A stretch of 64,000 bases of DNA from Sulfuriroseicoccus oceanibius (GCF_010681825.2 NZ_CP066776.1:372001-436000); one strand, 5' to 3'. Positions 53,084 to 61,944 are shown, numbered from the stretch's first letter. Made by a program: numbers and translations. Notes: generated by a model not told the origin, from the letters alone.

Positions 53084-53998
53084 CTATTGAGGAAAGTTCA
53101 GCGAAAGGGCGTCAGCCATCCGGGTGACCGATACCGATCGAATTCCCCGCGTTTCCAGCGAGCGGGAGTTCCAGGCTAACACAAGCTGACGCCGGTACGG
53201 CTTCTTGGTTGGAAGCGCGAACGATTCGACAGACGCGCGGCTCAACCGATCGGCAAAAGCGGTGTGGGCGATCTCCGGCAAAATACCACAAGCGGTGCCC
53301 GACGAAATCAACGACGCCACCTGAATCAAGCTCGTGCATTCCACCGTCCGCCCGGAGGCTTTGACCTTGCCCGCATTGAGCAGATCGTGGGTAGCTTTCG
53401 CAAGCTGCCCCCCTGATGCCAGAATCGCCATCGGCAGCCGTTGCGGGCTCTTTCCCCTAGGGACGAAGAGCTTGTAACCAAATCCCGCCAATGCGACGTG
53501 GTGGATCGTTTTCGGGCAGTTCTTCAGCGCATCGTCCCGCACCACGAGAAAGTCGAGCTTGCCGGTGCGCAGTTGCTCGACTCCCTCAGCGCTTCGAACA
53601 TTCGAGAGCTTCCAGTCAAACCGTGGCCCGAGAATCTCACTCCACTCGCCGAGGGACGGCGCAAGCAGCCATTCGACCACACTCGCCCCAGCTCCGACAG
53701 TCAGCGTCCGGCGGATGTCGTGAGCTTTGGCGGCGAATGCCTCCAAGGCCGAAAACTGCGAGCGAATGATTACCGCCAACTCCTCACCAGCCTCGGTAAT
53801 CTCCAACCCATGACCAACGCGACGGGTCAGCTGTGCCCCGAAGAACTCTTCGAGCTCACGGATCTGGCGGCTGAACAAACTCTGCCGGGACGGGTCACGA
53901 TCAGCGGCATCCGCGATACTCCCGGCTTCTGCAACGCGCAGAAAGTTATGCAGCCGGTCGATCGACAATCCATGACGGGAGAGAAGGGAGTCAAACAC
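53084..53998 (-). CDS. LysR-family transcriptional regulator
   Basis: A 304-residue LysR-type regulator. The N-terminal winged helix (LHNFLRVAEAGSIADAADRDPSRQSLFSRQIRELEEFFGAQLTRRVGHGLEITEAGEEL) is followed by the effector-binding domain (LTVGAGASVVEWLLAPSLGEW ... LDFLVVRDDAL ... LISSGTACGILPEIA). The domain order and length are standard. It is divergent from the phosphatase gene, with two ATAGTCA repeats in the 69-bp gap. By the usual logic of LysR genes it may control that gene pair. Confidence 0.92.
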   Translation of the reverse strand: MFDSLLSRHGLSIDRLHNFLRVAEAGSIADAADRDPSRQSLFSRQIRELEEFFGAQLTRRVGHGLEITEAGEELAVIIRSQFSALEAFAAKAHDIRRTLTVGAGASVVEWLLAPSLGEWSEILGPRFDWKLSNVRSAEGVEQLRTGKLDFLVVRDDALKNCPKTIHHVALAGFGYKLFVPRGKSPQRLPMAILASGGQLAKATHDLLNAGKVKASGRTVECTSLIQVASLISSGTACGILPEIAHTAFADRLSRASVESFALPTKKPYRRQLVLAWNSRSLETRGIRSVSVTRMADALSLNFPQ

Positions 53999-54004
53999 AA
54001 CTTT

Positions 54005-54043
54005 ATAGTCATATACCCTGCTATCCCAATCAATGCATAGTCA
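54005..54043. promoter_or_regulatory. Direct ATAGTCA repeats in a LysR divergent promoter
   Basis: ATAGTCA occurs at 54005-54011 and 54037-54043, 32 bp apart (about three helical turns), in the gap between the LysR gene and the phosphatase gene. This could be a binding site for the regulator; there is no experimental support. Confidence 0.35.
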
Positions 54044-54067
54044 CACTCATTTCCCTACCTTGGGGAC

Positions 54068-55018
54068 GTGATGAGAAAACAACACTACGACGTAATTGGA
54101 GACATCCACGGAGCCTACCGTCAGCTCAAACAAATGCTCACCCACCTGGGCTATGTCAGACCCAACGGCCGCTGGACACACCCCGCAGGCCGCAAGCTTG
54201 CCTTCCTGGGTGACTTCATCGACCCGAAATACGACGGCGACCACGACGTCCCAGCCGTCCTCGAAACGGTGAAGTGCCTGTGCGACGACGGCATTGCCGT
54301 GGCCGTGATGGGGAACCACGAGTACAACGCGGTCTGCTATGCCACCAAAGGGCATGACGGCGAATGGCTGCGCCCGCACAACGAACGCAATGCCCGCCAG
54401 GTACGCATGACCCTCGATCGCTTTGACGGCGGCTTTGAGAGCGCCGCCTGGCAGGGCTGGGTCGATTGGTTCCGGACCCTGCCAATGGCGCTCGACTTGG
54501 GCGGCATGCGGATGGTCCACGCCTGCTGGCATGAGGAAATGCTCGGCCGTCTGAACGGGCAGACGCTCGAAGACCATGAGTTCCTAGTTCGCTCGGCCAC
54601 CAGAGGGCACGACGACTATGAGGCGGTGGAGGTGGTTCTCAAAGGAATTGAGCTGCCTATCGCCAACGGTGCCAGCTACGTCGACCACACCGGCACCGAG
54701 CGCTTCAACTTCCGCGTCAAATGGTTCGACACCGAGCCCGCTGGCCGCACCTGCCGTGACTTGGCGTTCCCATCGGGCGTCTTCGACGTGCCGGACGAGC
54801 CCATCACCGACGACATGCTCGGCGATGTCATCGGCTACGACAGCGCTGCTGTGCCGGTCTTCATCGGCCACTACTTCAAACCGACCGACAGCGCACTGAG
54901 CCCGGATTCGACCAACCTCGCCTGCCTCGACCACAGCGTCGCCAAAGGTGGACCGCTGATCTGCTACCGCTGGTCAGGGGAAACAACCCTCAAACCGGAG
55001 AACTACGTAGCGGCATGA
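54068..55018 (+). CDS. PPP-type metallophosphatase
   Basis: A 316-residue calcineurin-like phosphatase of the PrpE/ApaH/bacterial PPP group. All signature motifs are present: GDIHG (11-15), GDFIDP (48-53), GNHE (82-85), the HACWH histidine (151) and GHY (267-269). It has no signal peptide or membrane segment. Relatives hydrolyse phosphoproteins or dinucleoside polyphosphates; which applies is not clear. The stop codon overlaps the ATG of the next gene by 4 bp, so the two proteins are made together. A divergent LysR gene lies upstream. Confidence 0.88.
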   Translation: MMRKQHYDVIGDIHGAYRQLKQMLTHLGYVRPNGRWTHPAGRKLAFLGDFIDPKYDGDHDVPAVLETVKCLCDDGIAVAVMGNHEYNAVCYATKGHDGEWLRPHNERNARQVRMTLDRFDGGFESAAWQGWVDWFRTLPMALDLGGMRMVHACWHEEMLGRLNGQTLEDHEFLVRSATRGHDDYEAVEVVLKGIELPIANGASYVDHTGTERFNFRVKWFDTEPAGRTCRDLAFPSGVFDVPDEPITDDMLGDVIGYDSAAVPVFIGHYFKPTDSALSPDSTNLACLDHSVAKGGPLICYRWSGETTLKPENYVAA

Positions 55019-55932
55019 GCATGAGCCAAGACAATCTAAAACGGGTGATGCGGTTCCTCGATGAGCGGATGGAATTCGAGAACCTGCCGCCCGGGACTGA
55101 CAAGCACACCGCGCTGATGCTGAAGCTTGCAGCACTTGAGCGGGCGATCGACGCCATCCGCCTGCACCACGAGGTTCAGGGGAGGGGGAACTTAACCTGC
55201 CCCCCATCCCCCGGCTGCTTGGAGGTTCGCTCACGCAGCCCAATCAGCTTCGATGAGTTTCTCCTCTGCCACTGGAACGAACCGGAGAAACCCAACTCAC
55301 CGCGCGGGCATGGCCGCTTTCACCTCGCCTTCCCTCTGCTCAAGTTCATCTTCAAAAACCGCGACAAAAGGTGGAGCGTCCACTCGATGACCCGTGCATT
55401 CATCCGGGAAAACCACGAGCGCTGGACTCCCTTCGACCTGGCGCGGACCTCCACCGGCGCAGTACGACTGGAGACCAACATCAAAATGGCGGCACATCAC
55501 CTCCGCCGCTACGGCCTCCTACTCTTCACAAAGGACGAGGCATTCAAGCGCTGGCGATTGTCGGTGCTGGGTATCGTCGTCGCGGACCGCATCCCCGACG
55601 AGATCATGTGGTTCGACAAACAGGGCAATGACTCGTGGGAGTGGAACTTCCTCGGCAACGCCATCTGGGTTATCGCCGATGTCCAGAATGTCCCCGACAT
55701 CATCGAGAGCCTGGAACGCTACGCCAAACTTGAGGTCGAAGGCTTCTGGGATGAGCGGCAGGCATTCCTCACCACGACCATGAAAACCATCGACCAGTAT
55801 CAACGCCTTCCCCAGATGCCTCGGCAACAGCGGAACAGGTACATCAATGAGGTCCGGGCTATGTTCTACAAACTCGCGCTCTCAAAAGAGTCGGTTGAGC
55901 TCGCTCAAGTGCTTTGCAGGGGGGCGAAATAG
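55015..55932 (+). CDS. Uncharacterised protein coupled to the PPP phosphatase
   Basis: A 305-residue soluble protein I do not recognise. The N-terminal ~55 residues are helical (LKRVMRFLDERMEFENLPPGTDKHTALMLKLAALERAIDAIRL). Residues ~56-78 form an odd Pro/Gly/Cys-containing insert. Residues ~78-185 (FHLAFPLLKFIFKNRDKRWSVHSMTRAF ... NIKMAAHHLRRYGLLLF) have the rhythm of a winged helix. The C-terminal third is helical with conserved-looking Trp. The ATG overlaps the phosphatase stop by 4 bp (ATGA). It may be a regulator or a substrate-binding partner of the phosphatase. Confidence is high that it is a gene and low for any function. Confidence 0.75.
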   Translation: MSMSQDNLKRVMRFLDERMEFENLPPGTDKHTALMLKLAALERAIDAIRLHHEVQGRGNLTCPPSPGCLEVRSRSPISFDEFLLCHWNEPEKPNSPRGHGRFHLAFPLLKFIFKNRDKRWSVHSMTRAFIRENHERWTPFDLARTSTGAVRLETNIKMAAHHLRRYGLLLFTKDEAFKRWRLSVLGIVVADRIPDEIMWFDKQGNDSWEWNFLGNAIWVIADVQNVPDIIESLERYAKLEVEGFWDERQAFLTTTMKTIDQYQRLPQMPRQQRNRYINEVRAMFYKLALSKESVELAQVLCRGAK

Positions 55933-55993
55933 AGCCCCCTCGGCAAAGCACCACGGGAAAGTCGGTGAGTTACGACTACTTTCACGATACAAA

Positions 55994-56497
55994 TCACCCC
56001 AACACTGAAGCACTCGCCATGGCGGCGATCCCTTCGCTGCGGCCGACAAAGCCCATCTTCTCGTTGGTTGTCGCCTTGATGCCGATACGCTCGGCGGGAA
56101 GTCCGAGCACCTCGCCGATCTTCTCTTTCATCGCATCGACATGAGGGAGCACCTTCGGTTTCTCCGCGATCAACGTGCTGTCGATGTTTACGATCACCGC
56201 ATCGCGAGCCGCCAACTCCTCTGCCACCTTGCGCAGAATTTCCAAACTGCTAATCCCTTCAATTGTCGGATCCGACGGTGGGAAAAAGTGCCCGATGTCC
56301 GGCAGACCGACGGTACCCAGCAAGGCGTCGGCAATCGCGTGACACAGCACGTCGGCATCGGAATGTCCGAGCAGACCGACGTCGCTAGGGATCTCGACAC
56401 CACCGAGGATGCACTTGCGGCCCTCGGCGAACTGATGAACGTCATAACCGATGCCCGTGCGGTAATGCGGACCTGGAGGAAGTGTGTTGGCTGCCAT
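55994..56497 (-). CDS. ispF: 2-C-methyl-D-erythritol 2,4-cyclodiphosphate synthase
   Basis: Fifth enzyme of the non-mevalonate isoprenoid pathway, releasing CMP. From ATG 56497 it has 167 residues, a normal length; the open frame to 56560 overlaps the next gene upstream. Metal ligands D19 and H21 (GYDVHQF) and H53 (VLCHAIADALL) are present. GHSDADVL, DIGHFFPPSDP and KATTNEKMGFVGRSEGIAA are also typical. It starts 17 bp after the inositol-monophosphatase-family gene. Confidence 0.97.
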   Translation of the reverse strand: MAANTLPPGPHYRTGIGYDVHQFAEGRKCILGGVEIPSDVGLLGHSDADVLCHAIADALLGTVGLPDIGHFFPPSDPTIEGISSLEILRKVAEELAARDAVIVNIDSTLIAEKPKVLPHVDAMKEKIGEVLGLPAERIGIKATTNEKMGFVGRSEGIAAMASASVLG

Positions 56498-56514
56498 AAT
56501 GCGTGTGATAGTGC

Positions 56515-57294
56515 TTAGAGGTGGTACTTCTCCAACGGAAGCTTGCCATTGGAAGAACAAATCGAGAATTTCTCACCGCGATCGTCGCGCGGAGTGACGT
56601 GCGTGGTGCCTCCCGCGGCATCCACCAGCAACAAACCAGCCGCAATGTCCCACGTGCTGATCTGTTCTTCGATATAAGCATCGAGGCGGCCGCAGGCAAT
56701 GTACGCCATGGCCAGTGCCGCGCTGCCCATCATCCGGGTTTTGCGCACTTGGTGAGAGATTTCCTTGAAGCGCTCGAAGCCCTCGTCGATCGACTCCTTG
56801 CTCTTGGAGAAGCCGACGGTCACGATCGAATCGCTCAGCTCATCGCGCTCGCTGACTCGGATCTCTTTGCCATTGCAGGTCGGCATACCGCCCTTGGTCA
56901 CGACGAACATTTCGTCCAAATTCGGATCGTAGATCACGCCGATCAACGTGTCGCCCTGGTAGCGCAGAGCAATCGAGACACAGAAGTGAGGGATGCCATA
57001 AAAGAAGTTCACCGTCCCGTCGATCGGATCCACGATCCATTGAAAGGGACTGCCCGCATCGCCATCGACGCCTTCCTCACCGAGCAACGCATGCCCCGGA
57101 AACGCGGCCAGCAAGCGCTTGGTGATCAACTCCTGGCTCTCACGGTCAAGCGCCAGCTTGATGTCGTACGCCAGCTTTGAGTCGACCTCCAAGTCCGAGC
57201 CAAAGTGTTTGCACAACAGTTCACCCGCTTCACGTGCGGCGGACTGGGCAACGTCTAGAAATGCGTTCAGGTCGGTCGTCGGGATCTCGCTCAT
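56515..57294 (-). CDS. Inositol monophosphatase family protein
   Basis: A 259-residue Mg/Li-type sugar phosphatase from ATG 57294; the frame to 57384 adds nothing recognisable. Metal motifs are GEEG (72-75), WIVDPIDGTVNF (D89 and D92) and the C-terminal STWDIAAGLLLV. Substrates in the family range from myo-inositol phosphates to 3'-phosphoadenosine phosphate (CysQ) and fructose-1,6-bisphosphate. The sequence alone does not decide. It precedes ispF on the same strand. Confidence 0.93.
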   Translation of the reverse strand: MSEIPTTDLNAFLDVAQSAAREAGELLCKHFGSDLEVDSKLAYDIKLALDRESQELITKRLLAAFPGHALLGEEGVDGDAGSPFQWIVDPIDGTVNFFYGIPHFCVSIALRYQGDTLIGVIYDPNLDEMFVVTKGGMPTCNGKEIRVSERDELSDSIVTVGFSKSKESIDEGFERFKEISHQVRKTRMMGSAALAMAYIACGRLDAYIEEQISTWDIAAGLLLVDAAGGTTHVTPRDDRGEKFSICSSNGKLPLEKYHL

Positions 57295-57389
57295 GATGAC
57301 AAAGGCTCCCTCACTGGTAACACGCACCACCACAATTGCGAACCAGGAAGGGGAGGGATCTCGATCCGCACACCTTCGTACCATCCACG

Positions 57390-57728
57390 TCAGTCGTCAG
57401 GCAGTTCCCTGGTACTCTGAGGTCTAGGTTCGCCTACGCGCCGGATGTGGATCAGATCGTAAGGAAGCATTACCGTATCCGTCAGCAACGAGAATGGAAG
57501 ATCCGCGACATAAAGAGGAATCCACCATGGCTTGAAGAGAAAATCAAACGAGTCAGGCCCCGTCGGTTGGTAGCAAACGGCAGCAAGAGCAATAAAGCTG
57601 ACGTCCACCGCCGTCGCAGAATAGGGATACGCATACCCACGATCGTACTTCGACGTAGACGCGCAACTCGCGTTGAAAACGAGTGCCGCTGCCGCGCCAA
57701 CAATTCTGAACAATACCTTCGGTTTCAC
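57390..57728 (-). CDS. YceK/YidQ-like lipoprotein
   Basis: A 112-residue lipoprotein. The signal (KPKVLFRIVGAAAALVFNASC) ends at a lipobox-like NASC. The mature part shows the YceK/DUF1375 pattern: YPYSATAVDVSFIALA, a Pro-rich centre KPWWIPLYVADLPFSLLTDTVMLPYDLI, then a short tail. Family members are outer-membrane lipoproteins of unknown role. It ends 96 bp before the inositol monophosphatase gene on the same strand. Confidence 0.78.
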   Translation of the reverse strand: MKPKVLFRIVGAAAALVFNASCASTSKYDRGYAYPYSATAVDVSFIALAAVCYQPTGPDSFDFLFKPWWIPLYVADLPFSLLTDTVMLPYDLIHIRRVGEPRPQSTRELPDD

Positions 57729-57840
57729 AGCATTAAGATTTCACAGCATTTCATCGTAGCAGTACCCACTGCGCTCCCAGAGGAATCCCCGCTAATCCGC
57801 GTCATCCGCGGATCCCCCCATCCTGAATCATCCTAGGCAT

Positions 57841-57884
57841 CTGCGGACTCCCTTCCGGCGAGAACATCTGGATGGGAGCCGCAG
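57841..57884. repeat. Interrupted inverted repeat behind the small lipoprotein gene
   Basis: CTGCGGACTCCC (57841-57852) pairs with GGGAGCCGCAG (57874-57884), one base bulged. It may act as a terminator-like structure for the minus-strand lipoprotein gene, although no T-run follows. Confidence 0.45.
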
Positions 57885-57892
57885 TGATTCAA

Positions 57893-58051
57893 TCAAGCGC
57901 GAGCTTGGTGAACTGGCGTCATCTCCTGCGAATGGCGCTCCAGCTGCTTCTCCGCCGGCTCGTCGACATTCGTGTACCAGCCCCTTCCTGAAAAGCAGCT
58001 CGAAAGAAGGGTACAAGACAGACACAGGGCGAACAGTTTTGTTGTTTTCAT
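57893..58051 (-). CDS. 52-residue lipoprotein
   Basis: A short frame with a complete lipoprotein signal: MKTTKLFALCLSC, then TLLSSC as the lipobox. The lipidated Cys is at residue 19, so the mature protein has only 34 residues (FSGRGWYTNVDEPAEKQL and on), helical and charged. It is in the size class of entericidin-like or lysis-type lipoproteins but has no clear similarity. A longer frame overlapping it on the same strand (57828-58061) lacks any signal and I reject it. The clean signal and lipobox make this a real gene in my view. Confidence 0.6.
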   Translation of the reverse strand: MKTTKLFALCLSCTLLSSCFSGRGWYTNVDEPAEKQLERHSQEMTPVHQARA

Positions 58052-58159
58052 AACACTCCAACTCTCAACACATCGATAATGTTAGAAACATCCCACCCCG
58101 CGCATCTGCGGACGAAACCACACAACCGTTCAAACGGGTCCGTTCCGCCACGGCAAAGG

Positions 58160-58194
58160 GCCGCTGCCCGGAAATGCTCCGGACAGCGGCCCCA
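58160..58194 (-). terminator. Hairpin behind the small heat-shock gene pair
   Basis: GGGCCGCTG (58160-58168) and CAGCGGCCC (58186-58194) form a 9-bp stem. An inner CCGG stem lies inside. On the minus strand only TTTG follows, so the T-run is weak. Confidence 0.65.
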
Positions 58195-58235
58195 CTGGTC
58201 ACCATGAGAAAAATTCGCCTGCGATCGAGCGCGGC

Positions 58236-58610
58236 TTAGCTGATCTCGATCTTGCGTGGTTTGGTCTCTTCACGCAGCGGGATGCGCAGCGCGAGGATAC
58301 CATTCTCCAACGCGGCCGATACCCGGTCCGTGTCGAGCTGATCCGACACCCGCAGGTTGAGGACATAACGAGTGTCGTCGATCTCGCGATGGACGAACAT
58401 CTGGTCGCCCGGTGCTTCGAAGCGACGGCTGGCCTCGACCGACAGCACGCCCTTGTCGAAGTTCACCGAGACATCCTCCTTTGCCACTCCGGGCAAGGCG
58501 ATCCCGACCTCCAACGCATCGTCGAGACGCTTTGTGTTGTAAGGTGGGCGCACGGTTGGAAGTGCTGCGGCGGTTTCCTGTTCAGGCTTGGTAAGAGTGC
58601 ATGTGCTCAT
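58236..58610 (-). CDS. Small heat-shock protein (Hsp20/alpha-crystallin), copy 1
   Basis: A 124-residue ATP-independent holdase. The alpha-crystallin domain spans about 20-112: DALEVGIALPGVAKEDVSVNFDKGVLSVEA, then RYVLNLRVSDQLDTDRVSAALENGILALRIPL. The A-x-x-x-x-G-(I/V)-L motif (ALENGIL) is present. The tail ends RKIEIS; a C-terminal I-x-I/V motif is used for oligomer contacts. It lies 77 bp behind copy 2 and is only distantly similar to it. Confidence 0.94.
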   Translation of the reverse strand: MSTCTLTKPEQETAAALPTVRPPYNTKRLDDALEVGIALPGVAKEDVSVNFDKGVLSVEASRRFEAPGDQMFVHREIDDTRYVLNLRVSDQLDTDRVSAALENGILALRIPLREETKPRKIEIS

Positions 58611-58687
58611 TGTAGTAAATAGATTGGTTAGATTGATGTCAGTTCTCCCTGTGTGGGCATTTGAAATTGTTCGTCCCCAGTCGATGC

Positions 58688-59074
58688 TCAGTTGATCTCG
58701 ATCTGGCGTGCCTTGGCTTCCTCGGCCCGTGGCAGGGTGACGGTAAGAATGCCGGCATCGAGTGCTGCGGTGATCGCGCTCTGGTCGACCGTGCGGCTCA
58801 GACGAAACGTGCGGCTGCGACGGTCATCGCCGCAGTACTGGTCAATCGTGAGCACGCCGTCCTCGACATTGATCGAGAGGTCGTCGCGGGTTGCGCCCGG
58901 CAACTCAAGCCGGATCATGTAGGCATCGTGCCCTTCCAGCACATCGGCGGCCGGTTCGTGCGTGCCGATGCTCTGACCGGCAAAAAGGCGGTCGAAATCG
59001 CGAAAGGCGGATTCGAACAAGGCGTCGAATGGAGATGCGTTTGCTGGTGCTGTTGGAATTCTGGTCAGTTTCAT
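58688..59074 (-). CDS. Small heat-shock protein (Hsp20/alpha-crystallin), copy 2
   Basis: A 128-residue holdase. The N-terminal arm carries FDALFESAFRDFDRLFAG. The alpha-crystallin domain has YMIRLELPGATRDDLSINVEDGVLTIDQYC and FRLSRTVDQSAITAALDAGILTVTLPR with the AxxxxGIL motif. The end is RQIEIN. It is transcribed before copy 1 and divergently from glutamate dehydrogenase, across a 343-bp region with TGACG boxes. Confidence 0.94.
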   Translation of the reverse strand: MKLTRIPTAPANASPFDALFESAFRDFDRLFAGQSIGTHEPAADVLEGHDAYMIRLELPGATRDDLSINVEDGVLTIDQYCGDDRRSRTFRLSRTVDQSAITAALDAGILTVTLPRAEEAKARQIEIN

Positions 59075-59417
59075 AGGTGGGTTTGGTTGATGTGATCGAG
59101 TCCGGTCGGTTCATGAGTTCGCTGACCGGCTGGCATCTTCGTTTGCACAGACCGTGCCAGCGCCTCCCAGAACTCCCCAACACACTTAAACCAAAGGCAT
59201 TATCAAGATACCCGACAGCAACACCAACCCGGTTGGCACACCCGGAATCTGCCAATGTGACGCAAAACGCGTCAAAATGACGTGACAGATTGACGCGCCC
59301 CATCAGCAGCGAATACCAGCAGCGGTGATTGGGGGAGGCGAACCAGACAGCACTGCTGCCACTTCCAGTCGATTCGTCCGTTGCCTGGCATCGGCTAACG
59401 AGCGCCCGTCGTAATCG
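59075..59417. promoter_or_regulatory. Divergent promoter region with clustered TGACG boxes
   Basis: No gene is seen here. TGACGC-AAAAC-GCGTCA (59258-59274) is a perfect inverted repeat. Further boxes TGACGT at 59278 and TGACGC at 59291 follow. A separate inverted repeat CCAAC-CCG-GTTGG lies just upstream (about 59225-59237). The set looks like a multi-site binding region between the heat-shock pair and glutamate dehydrogenase. Confidence 0.5.
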
Positions 59418-60725
59418 ATGGACATGGCAGATTCCTCCTCACCCTTTGAACGCGCACTCACCCGACTCGATGCCGCCCTTGAGCTGAGCCACATCCACAC
59501 CGAAGCGCTCAACCGCTTGAAGTTTCCCAAGTCACTGATCGAGGTCTCCATTCCCGTTCGCATGGACGACGGCGGTCTCCAGATCTTCAAAGGCTACCGG
59601 GTACACCACGATGATAGCCGTGGTCCATGCAAGGGAGGCATCCGCTACCACCCCGAGGTGGAAATCGAAGAAGTGAAAGCGCTCGCCTTCTGGATGACCT
59701 GCAAAACCGCCGTGGTCGGCGTGCCCTTTGGGGGCGCCAAGGGCGGAATTTGTGTCGATCCGAAAGAGCTGTCTGCCACCGAATTGGAGCGCTTGAGCCG
59801 AGGGTTCATTCAGCGGGTAGCTGACTTCATTGGGCCCGAGACCGATGTGCCGGCACCTGATGTTTACACCAACGCGATGGTGATGGGGTGGATGATGGAC
59901 GAGTATTCCAAGATCGTACGTCAACGCACGCCGGCGGTGATCACGGGCAAGCCGATCCCACTCGGGGGCAGCGAAGGCCGAGAGGAAGCGACCGGAGCGG
60001 GCGCCTACTACGCGCTGCGCACATTGGCGGAAGACGAGGGCTGGGATCCATCGCAGATGACCATCGCGGTGCAGGGGTTCGGCAACGCGGCGCGTCCGTT
60101 TGCCAAGATGGCGGCGAGCGACGGCTACAAGGTGGTGGCGGTTTCCGACTCACGCGGCGGCATCTTTCGCGAGGACGGGTTCGATGTGGAAAGCCTGGCC
60201 AAGCGCAAACTTGAGTCGCGCAAGCTTGAGGCCATTTACTGCGACGGCGGCGTATGCGAAATGGTCGATGCCAAGAACGTGACGAATGAGGAGCTGTTGG
60301 AGCTCGATGTCGACATCCTGGTTCCCGCCGCACTCGGCGATGTGATCAATGAAGACAACGCTTCCAAGATCCGCGCCAAGCACATCATTGAACTGGCAAA
60401 TGGCCCGATCGACCCAGCCGCCGACCGCATCCTCCACGACGCAGGCATCGAGGTGATCCCCGACATCCTCGTCAACGCTGGCGGCGTCACTGTCTCGTAT
60501 TTCGAATGGGTGCAAAACCGCGCCGGTTACTATTGGACCCGCGAACGCGTGCTCAAGGAGCTCGAGGAAATCATGGTGCGTGAAACCCGCGCCGTGCGCG
60601 CACTGCGCAAAGATCACCAAATCTCCACCCGCACCGCCGCTTACGTCCACGCCCTCAACCGCATCGGCGATGCCCTCGCCGCCCAGGGCACCAAAGACTA
60701 CTTCGCCGAACAAGCCGAGCGCTGA
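59418..60725 (+). CDS. Glutamate (Glu/Leu/Phe/Val) dehydrogenase
   Basis: A 435-residue enzyme that reversibly converts glutamate to 2-oxoglutarate and ammonia. The amino-acid-binding part has GGIRYHP, the catalytic-type Lys K96 in MTCKTAVV, and PFGGAKGGI with K108. The Rossmann part has VQGFGNAARPFA. The length and motifs fit hexameric NAD-type GDH; leucine dehydrogenase is less likely on length. ATG 59424 is an alternative start. The antiporter gene starts 10 bp behind, so both are likely in one operon, perhaps linking nitrogen and ion balance. Confidence 0.95.
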   Translation: MDMADSSSPFERALTRLDAALELSHIHTEALNRLKFPKSLIEVSIPVRMDDGGLQIFKGYRVHHDDSRGPCKGGIRYHPEVEIEEVKALAFWMTCKTAVVGVPFGGAKGGICVDPKELSATELERLSRGFIQRVADFIGPETDVPAPDVYTNAMVMGWMMDEYSKIVRQRTPAVITGKPIPLGGSEGREEATGAGAYYALRTLAEDEGWDPSQMTIAVQGFGNAARPFAKMAASDGYKVVAVSDSRGGIFREDGFDVESLAKRKLESRKLEAIYCDGGVCEMVDAKNVTNEELLELDVDILVPAALGDVINEDNASKIRAKHIIELANGPIDPAADRILHDAGIEVIPDILVNAGGVTVSYFEWVQNRAGYYWTRERVLKELEEIMVRETRAVRALRKDHQISTRTAAYVHALNRIGDALAAQGTKDYFAEQAER

Positions 60726-60735
60726 GCCAGCACCC

Positions 60736-61944
60736 GTGAAAGAGCCCGCCTATCTCTTCCTGATGCTCGGGGCTACGTTCCTGCTGGGACTGGCCGCCGA
60801 CGCCATGGGCCGGCGCACGTCGCTGCCACGGGTCACGTTGCTGATCATTCTTGGCTTTTTGGTCGGACCAGCCTGCCTCGACCTGCTTCCGCCGGTGCAG
60901 GATGCCTTGTTCACGCTTTCCGCCAACATCGCACTGACGATGGTCGGCTTTCTGCTCGGCGAGCGGATGGGGAGTCTGCTTGCAGAAGGCGGAGCTCGGG
61001 AAATGCTCATCATTTCCATCACCGTGGCGTTGCTCACGGCGGCGATCGTTGGGGCGGGACTGTGGCTGGTCGGTGTACCTGTGGTATTGGCATTGCTGTT
61101 GGCAGGGATTGCCACCGCGACCGACCCGGTAGCCACGGTCGACGTCATTGATGCGGTGGGTGCCAAGGGGCGGTTCAGCAAGTTGCTGCTGGCGATTGTG
61201 GCAGTCGATGACGCGTGGGGGCTCTTGCTTTTCAGCCTGCTGTTGTCGGCGGCGGGGATCCTGTCGGGAAATGCCGGTGATGCTTGGGCCCCGTTGTGGG
61301 AGGGGCTGTGGGAAATTGCGGGCGCCCTCGGCCTGGGTGGAATTCTGGGTGTCTTGATGGCCTATGTCACCGGGCGGATTTCGCCCGGGGATCCTACACG
61401 CCTGGAAGCAATCGGCTTCGTCTTCCTCCTCTGCGGTGGCTCGCTGATGCTCGAGGTCTCGTTTGTGCTGGCCGCTATGACAATGGGTATGGTGGTGTCC
61501 CTGCGGGCGAAGCACCACGAGCATCCATTCCACGAAATCAAACGGCTCGAGCTTCCGTTCATGATTCTGTTCTTCCTACTGGCGGGCGCACACTTCGAGC
61601 TCCGCTCGCTCGCCACGGTTGGCATAGCCGGAGCTTGTTTCATCGGCTTACGCGTCCTCGGGCGAATCGCCGGCGGATGGGTGGGAGGAAAGCTCGCCGC
61701 CTCGCCGGCGTCCATCCGGCGCTGGATCGGATGGACGCTCATGCCGCAGGCGGGGGTCTCCATTGGCATGGCATTGCTGGCGGCAGAGAAATTCCCGCAC
61801 CACTCCGACGCCCTTATGCAAATGACAATCGGCGCCACCGTGCTGTTCGAACTCGCCGGCCCCGCCCTGACCCGAGTGGCCCTGCTCCGCGCAGGAGACC
61901 AGGCGTCCATCGTTGATCGTCCTTCAGAGCCCCATCAACAATGA
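60736..61944 (+). CDS. Cation:proton antiporter (CPA-type, Na+/H+ exchanger fold)
   Basis: About 402 residues from GTG 60736; ATG 60775 is an alternative. It has ten or more membrane helices: [17 protein letters not shown], then [25 protein letters not shown] and so on. The hallmark [15 protein letters not shown] followed by [13 protein letters not shown] matches the DP...DD core of cation/proton exchangers. It has no C-terminal TrkA-N domain, so it is a short form. It is coupled to glutamate dehydrogenase and overlaps the 3' end of the convergent peroxiredoxin gene by 10 bp. Confidence 0.88.
   Translation: MKEPAYLFLMLGATFLLGLAADAMGRRTSLPRVTLLIILGFLVGPACLDLLPPVQDALFTLSANIALTMVGFLLGERMGSLLAEGGAREMLIISITVALLTAAIVGAGLWLVGVPVVLALLLAGIATATDPVATVDVIDAVGAKGRFSKLLLAIVAVDDAWGLLLFSLLLSAAGILSGNAGDAWAPLWEGLWEIAGALGLGGILGVLMAYVTGRISPGDPTRLEAIGFVFLLCGGSLMLEVSFVLAAMTMGMVVSLRAKHHEHPFHEIKRLELPFMILFFLLAGAHFELRSLATVGIAGACFIGLRVLGRIAGGWVGGKLAASPASIRRWIGWTLMPQAGVSIGMALLAAEKFPHHSDALMQMTIGATVLFELAGPALTRVALLRAGDQASIVDRPSEPHQQ

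Noticed and set aside
52813-53127. 104-codon plus-strand frame behind the RND operon
   Set aside because: Pro/Arg-rich composition typical of a shadow; it crosses the operon terminator and the convergent LysR gene.
57828-58061. 77-codon minus-strand frame
   Set aside because: It overlaps in another frame the 52-residue lipoprotein, which has a clean signal and lipobox; the longer frame has neither.
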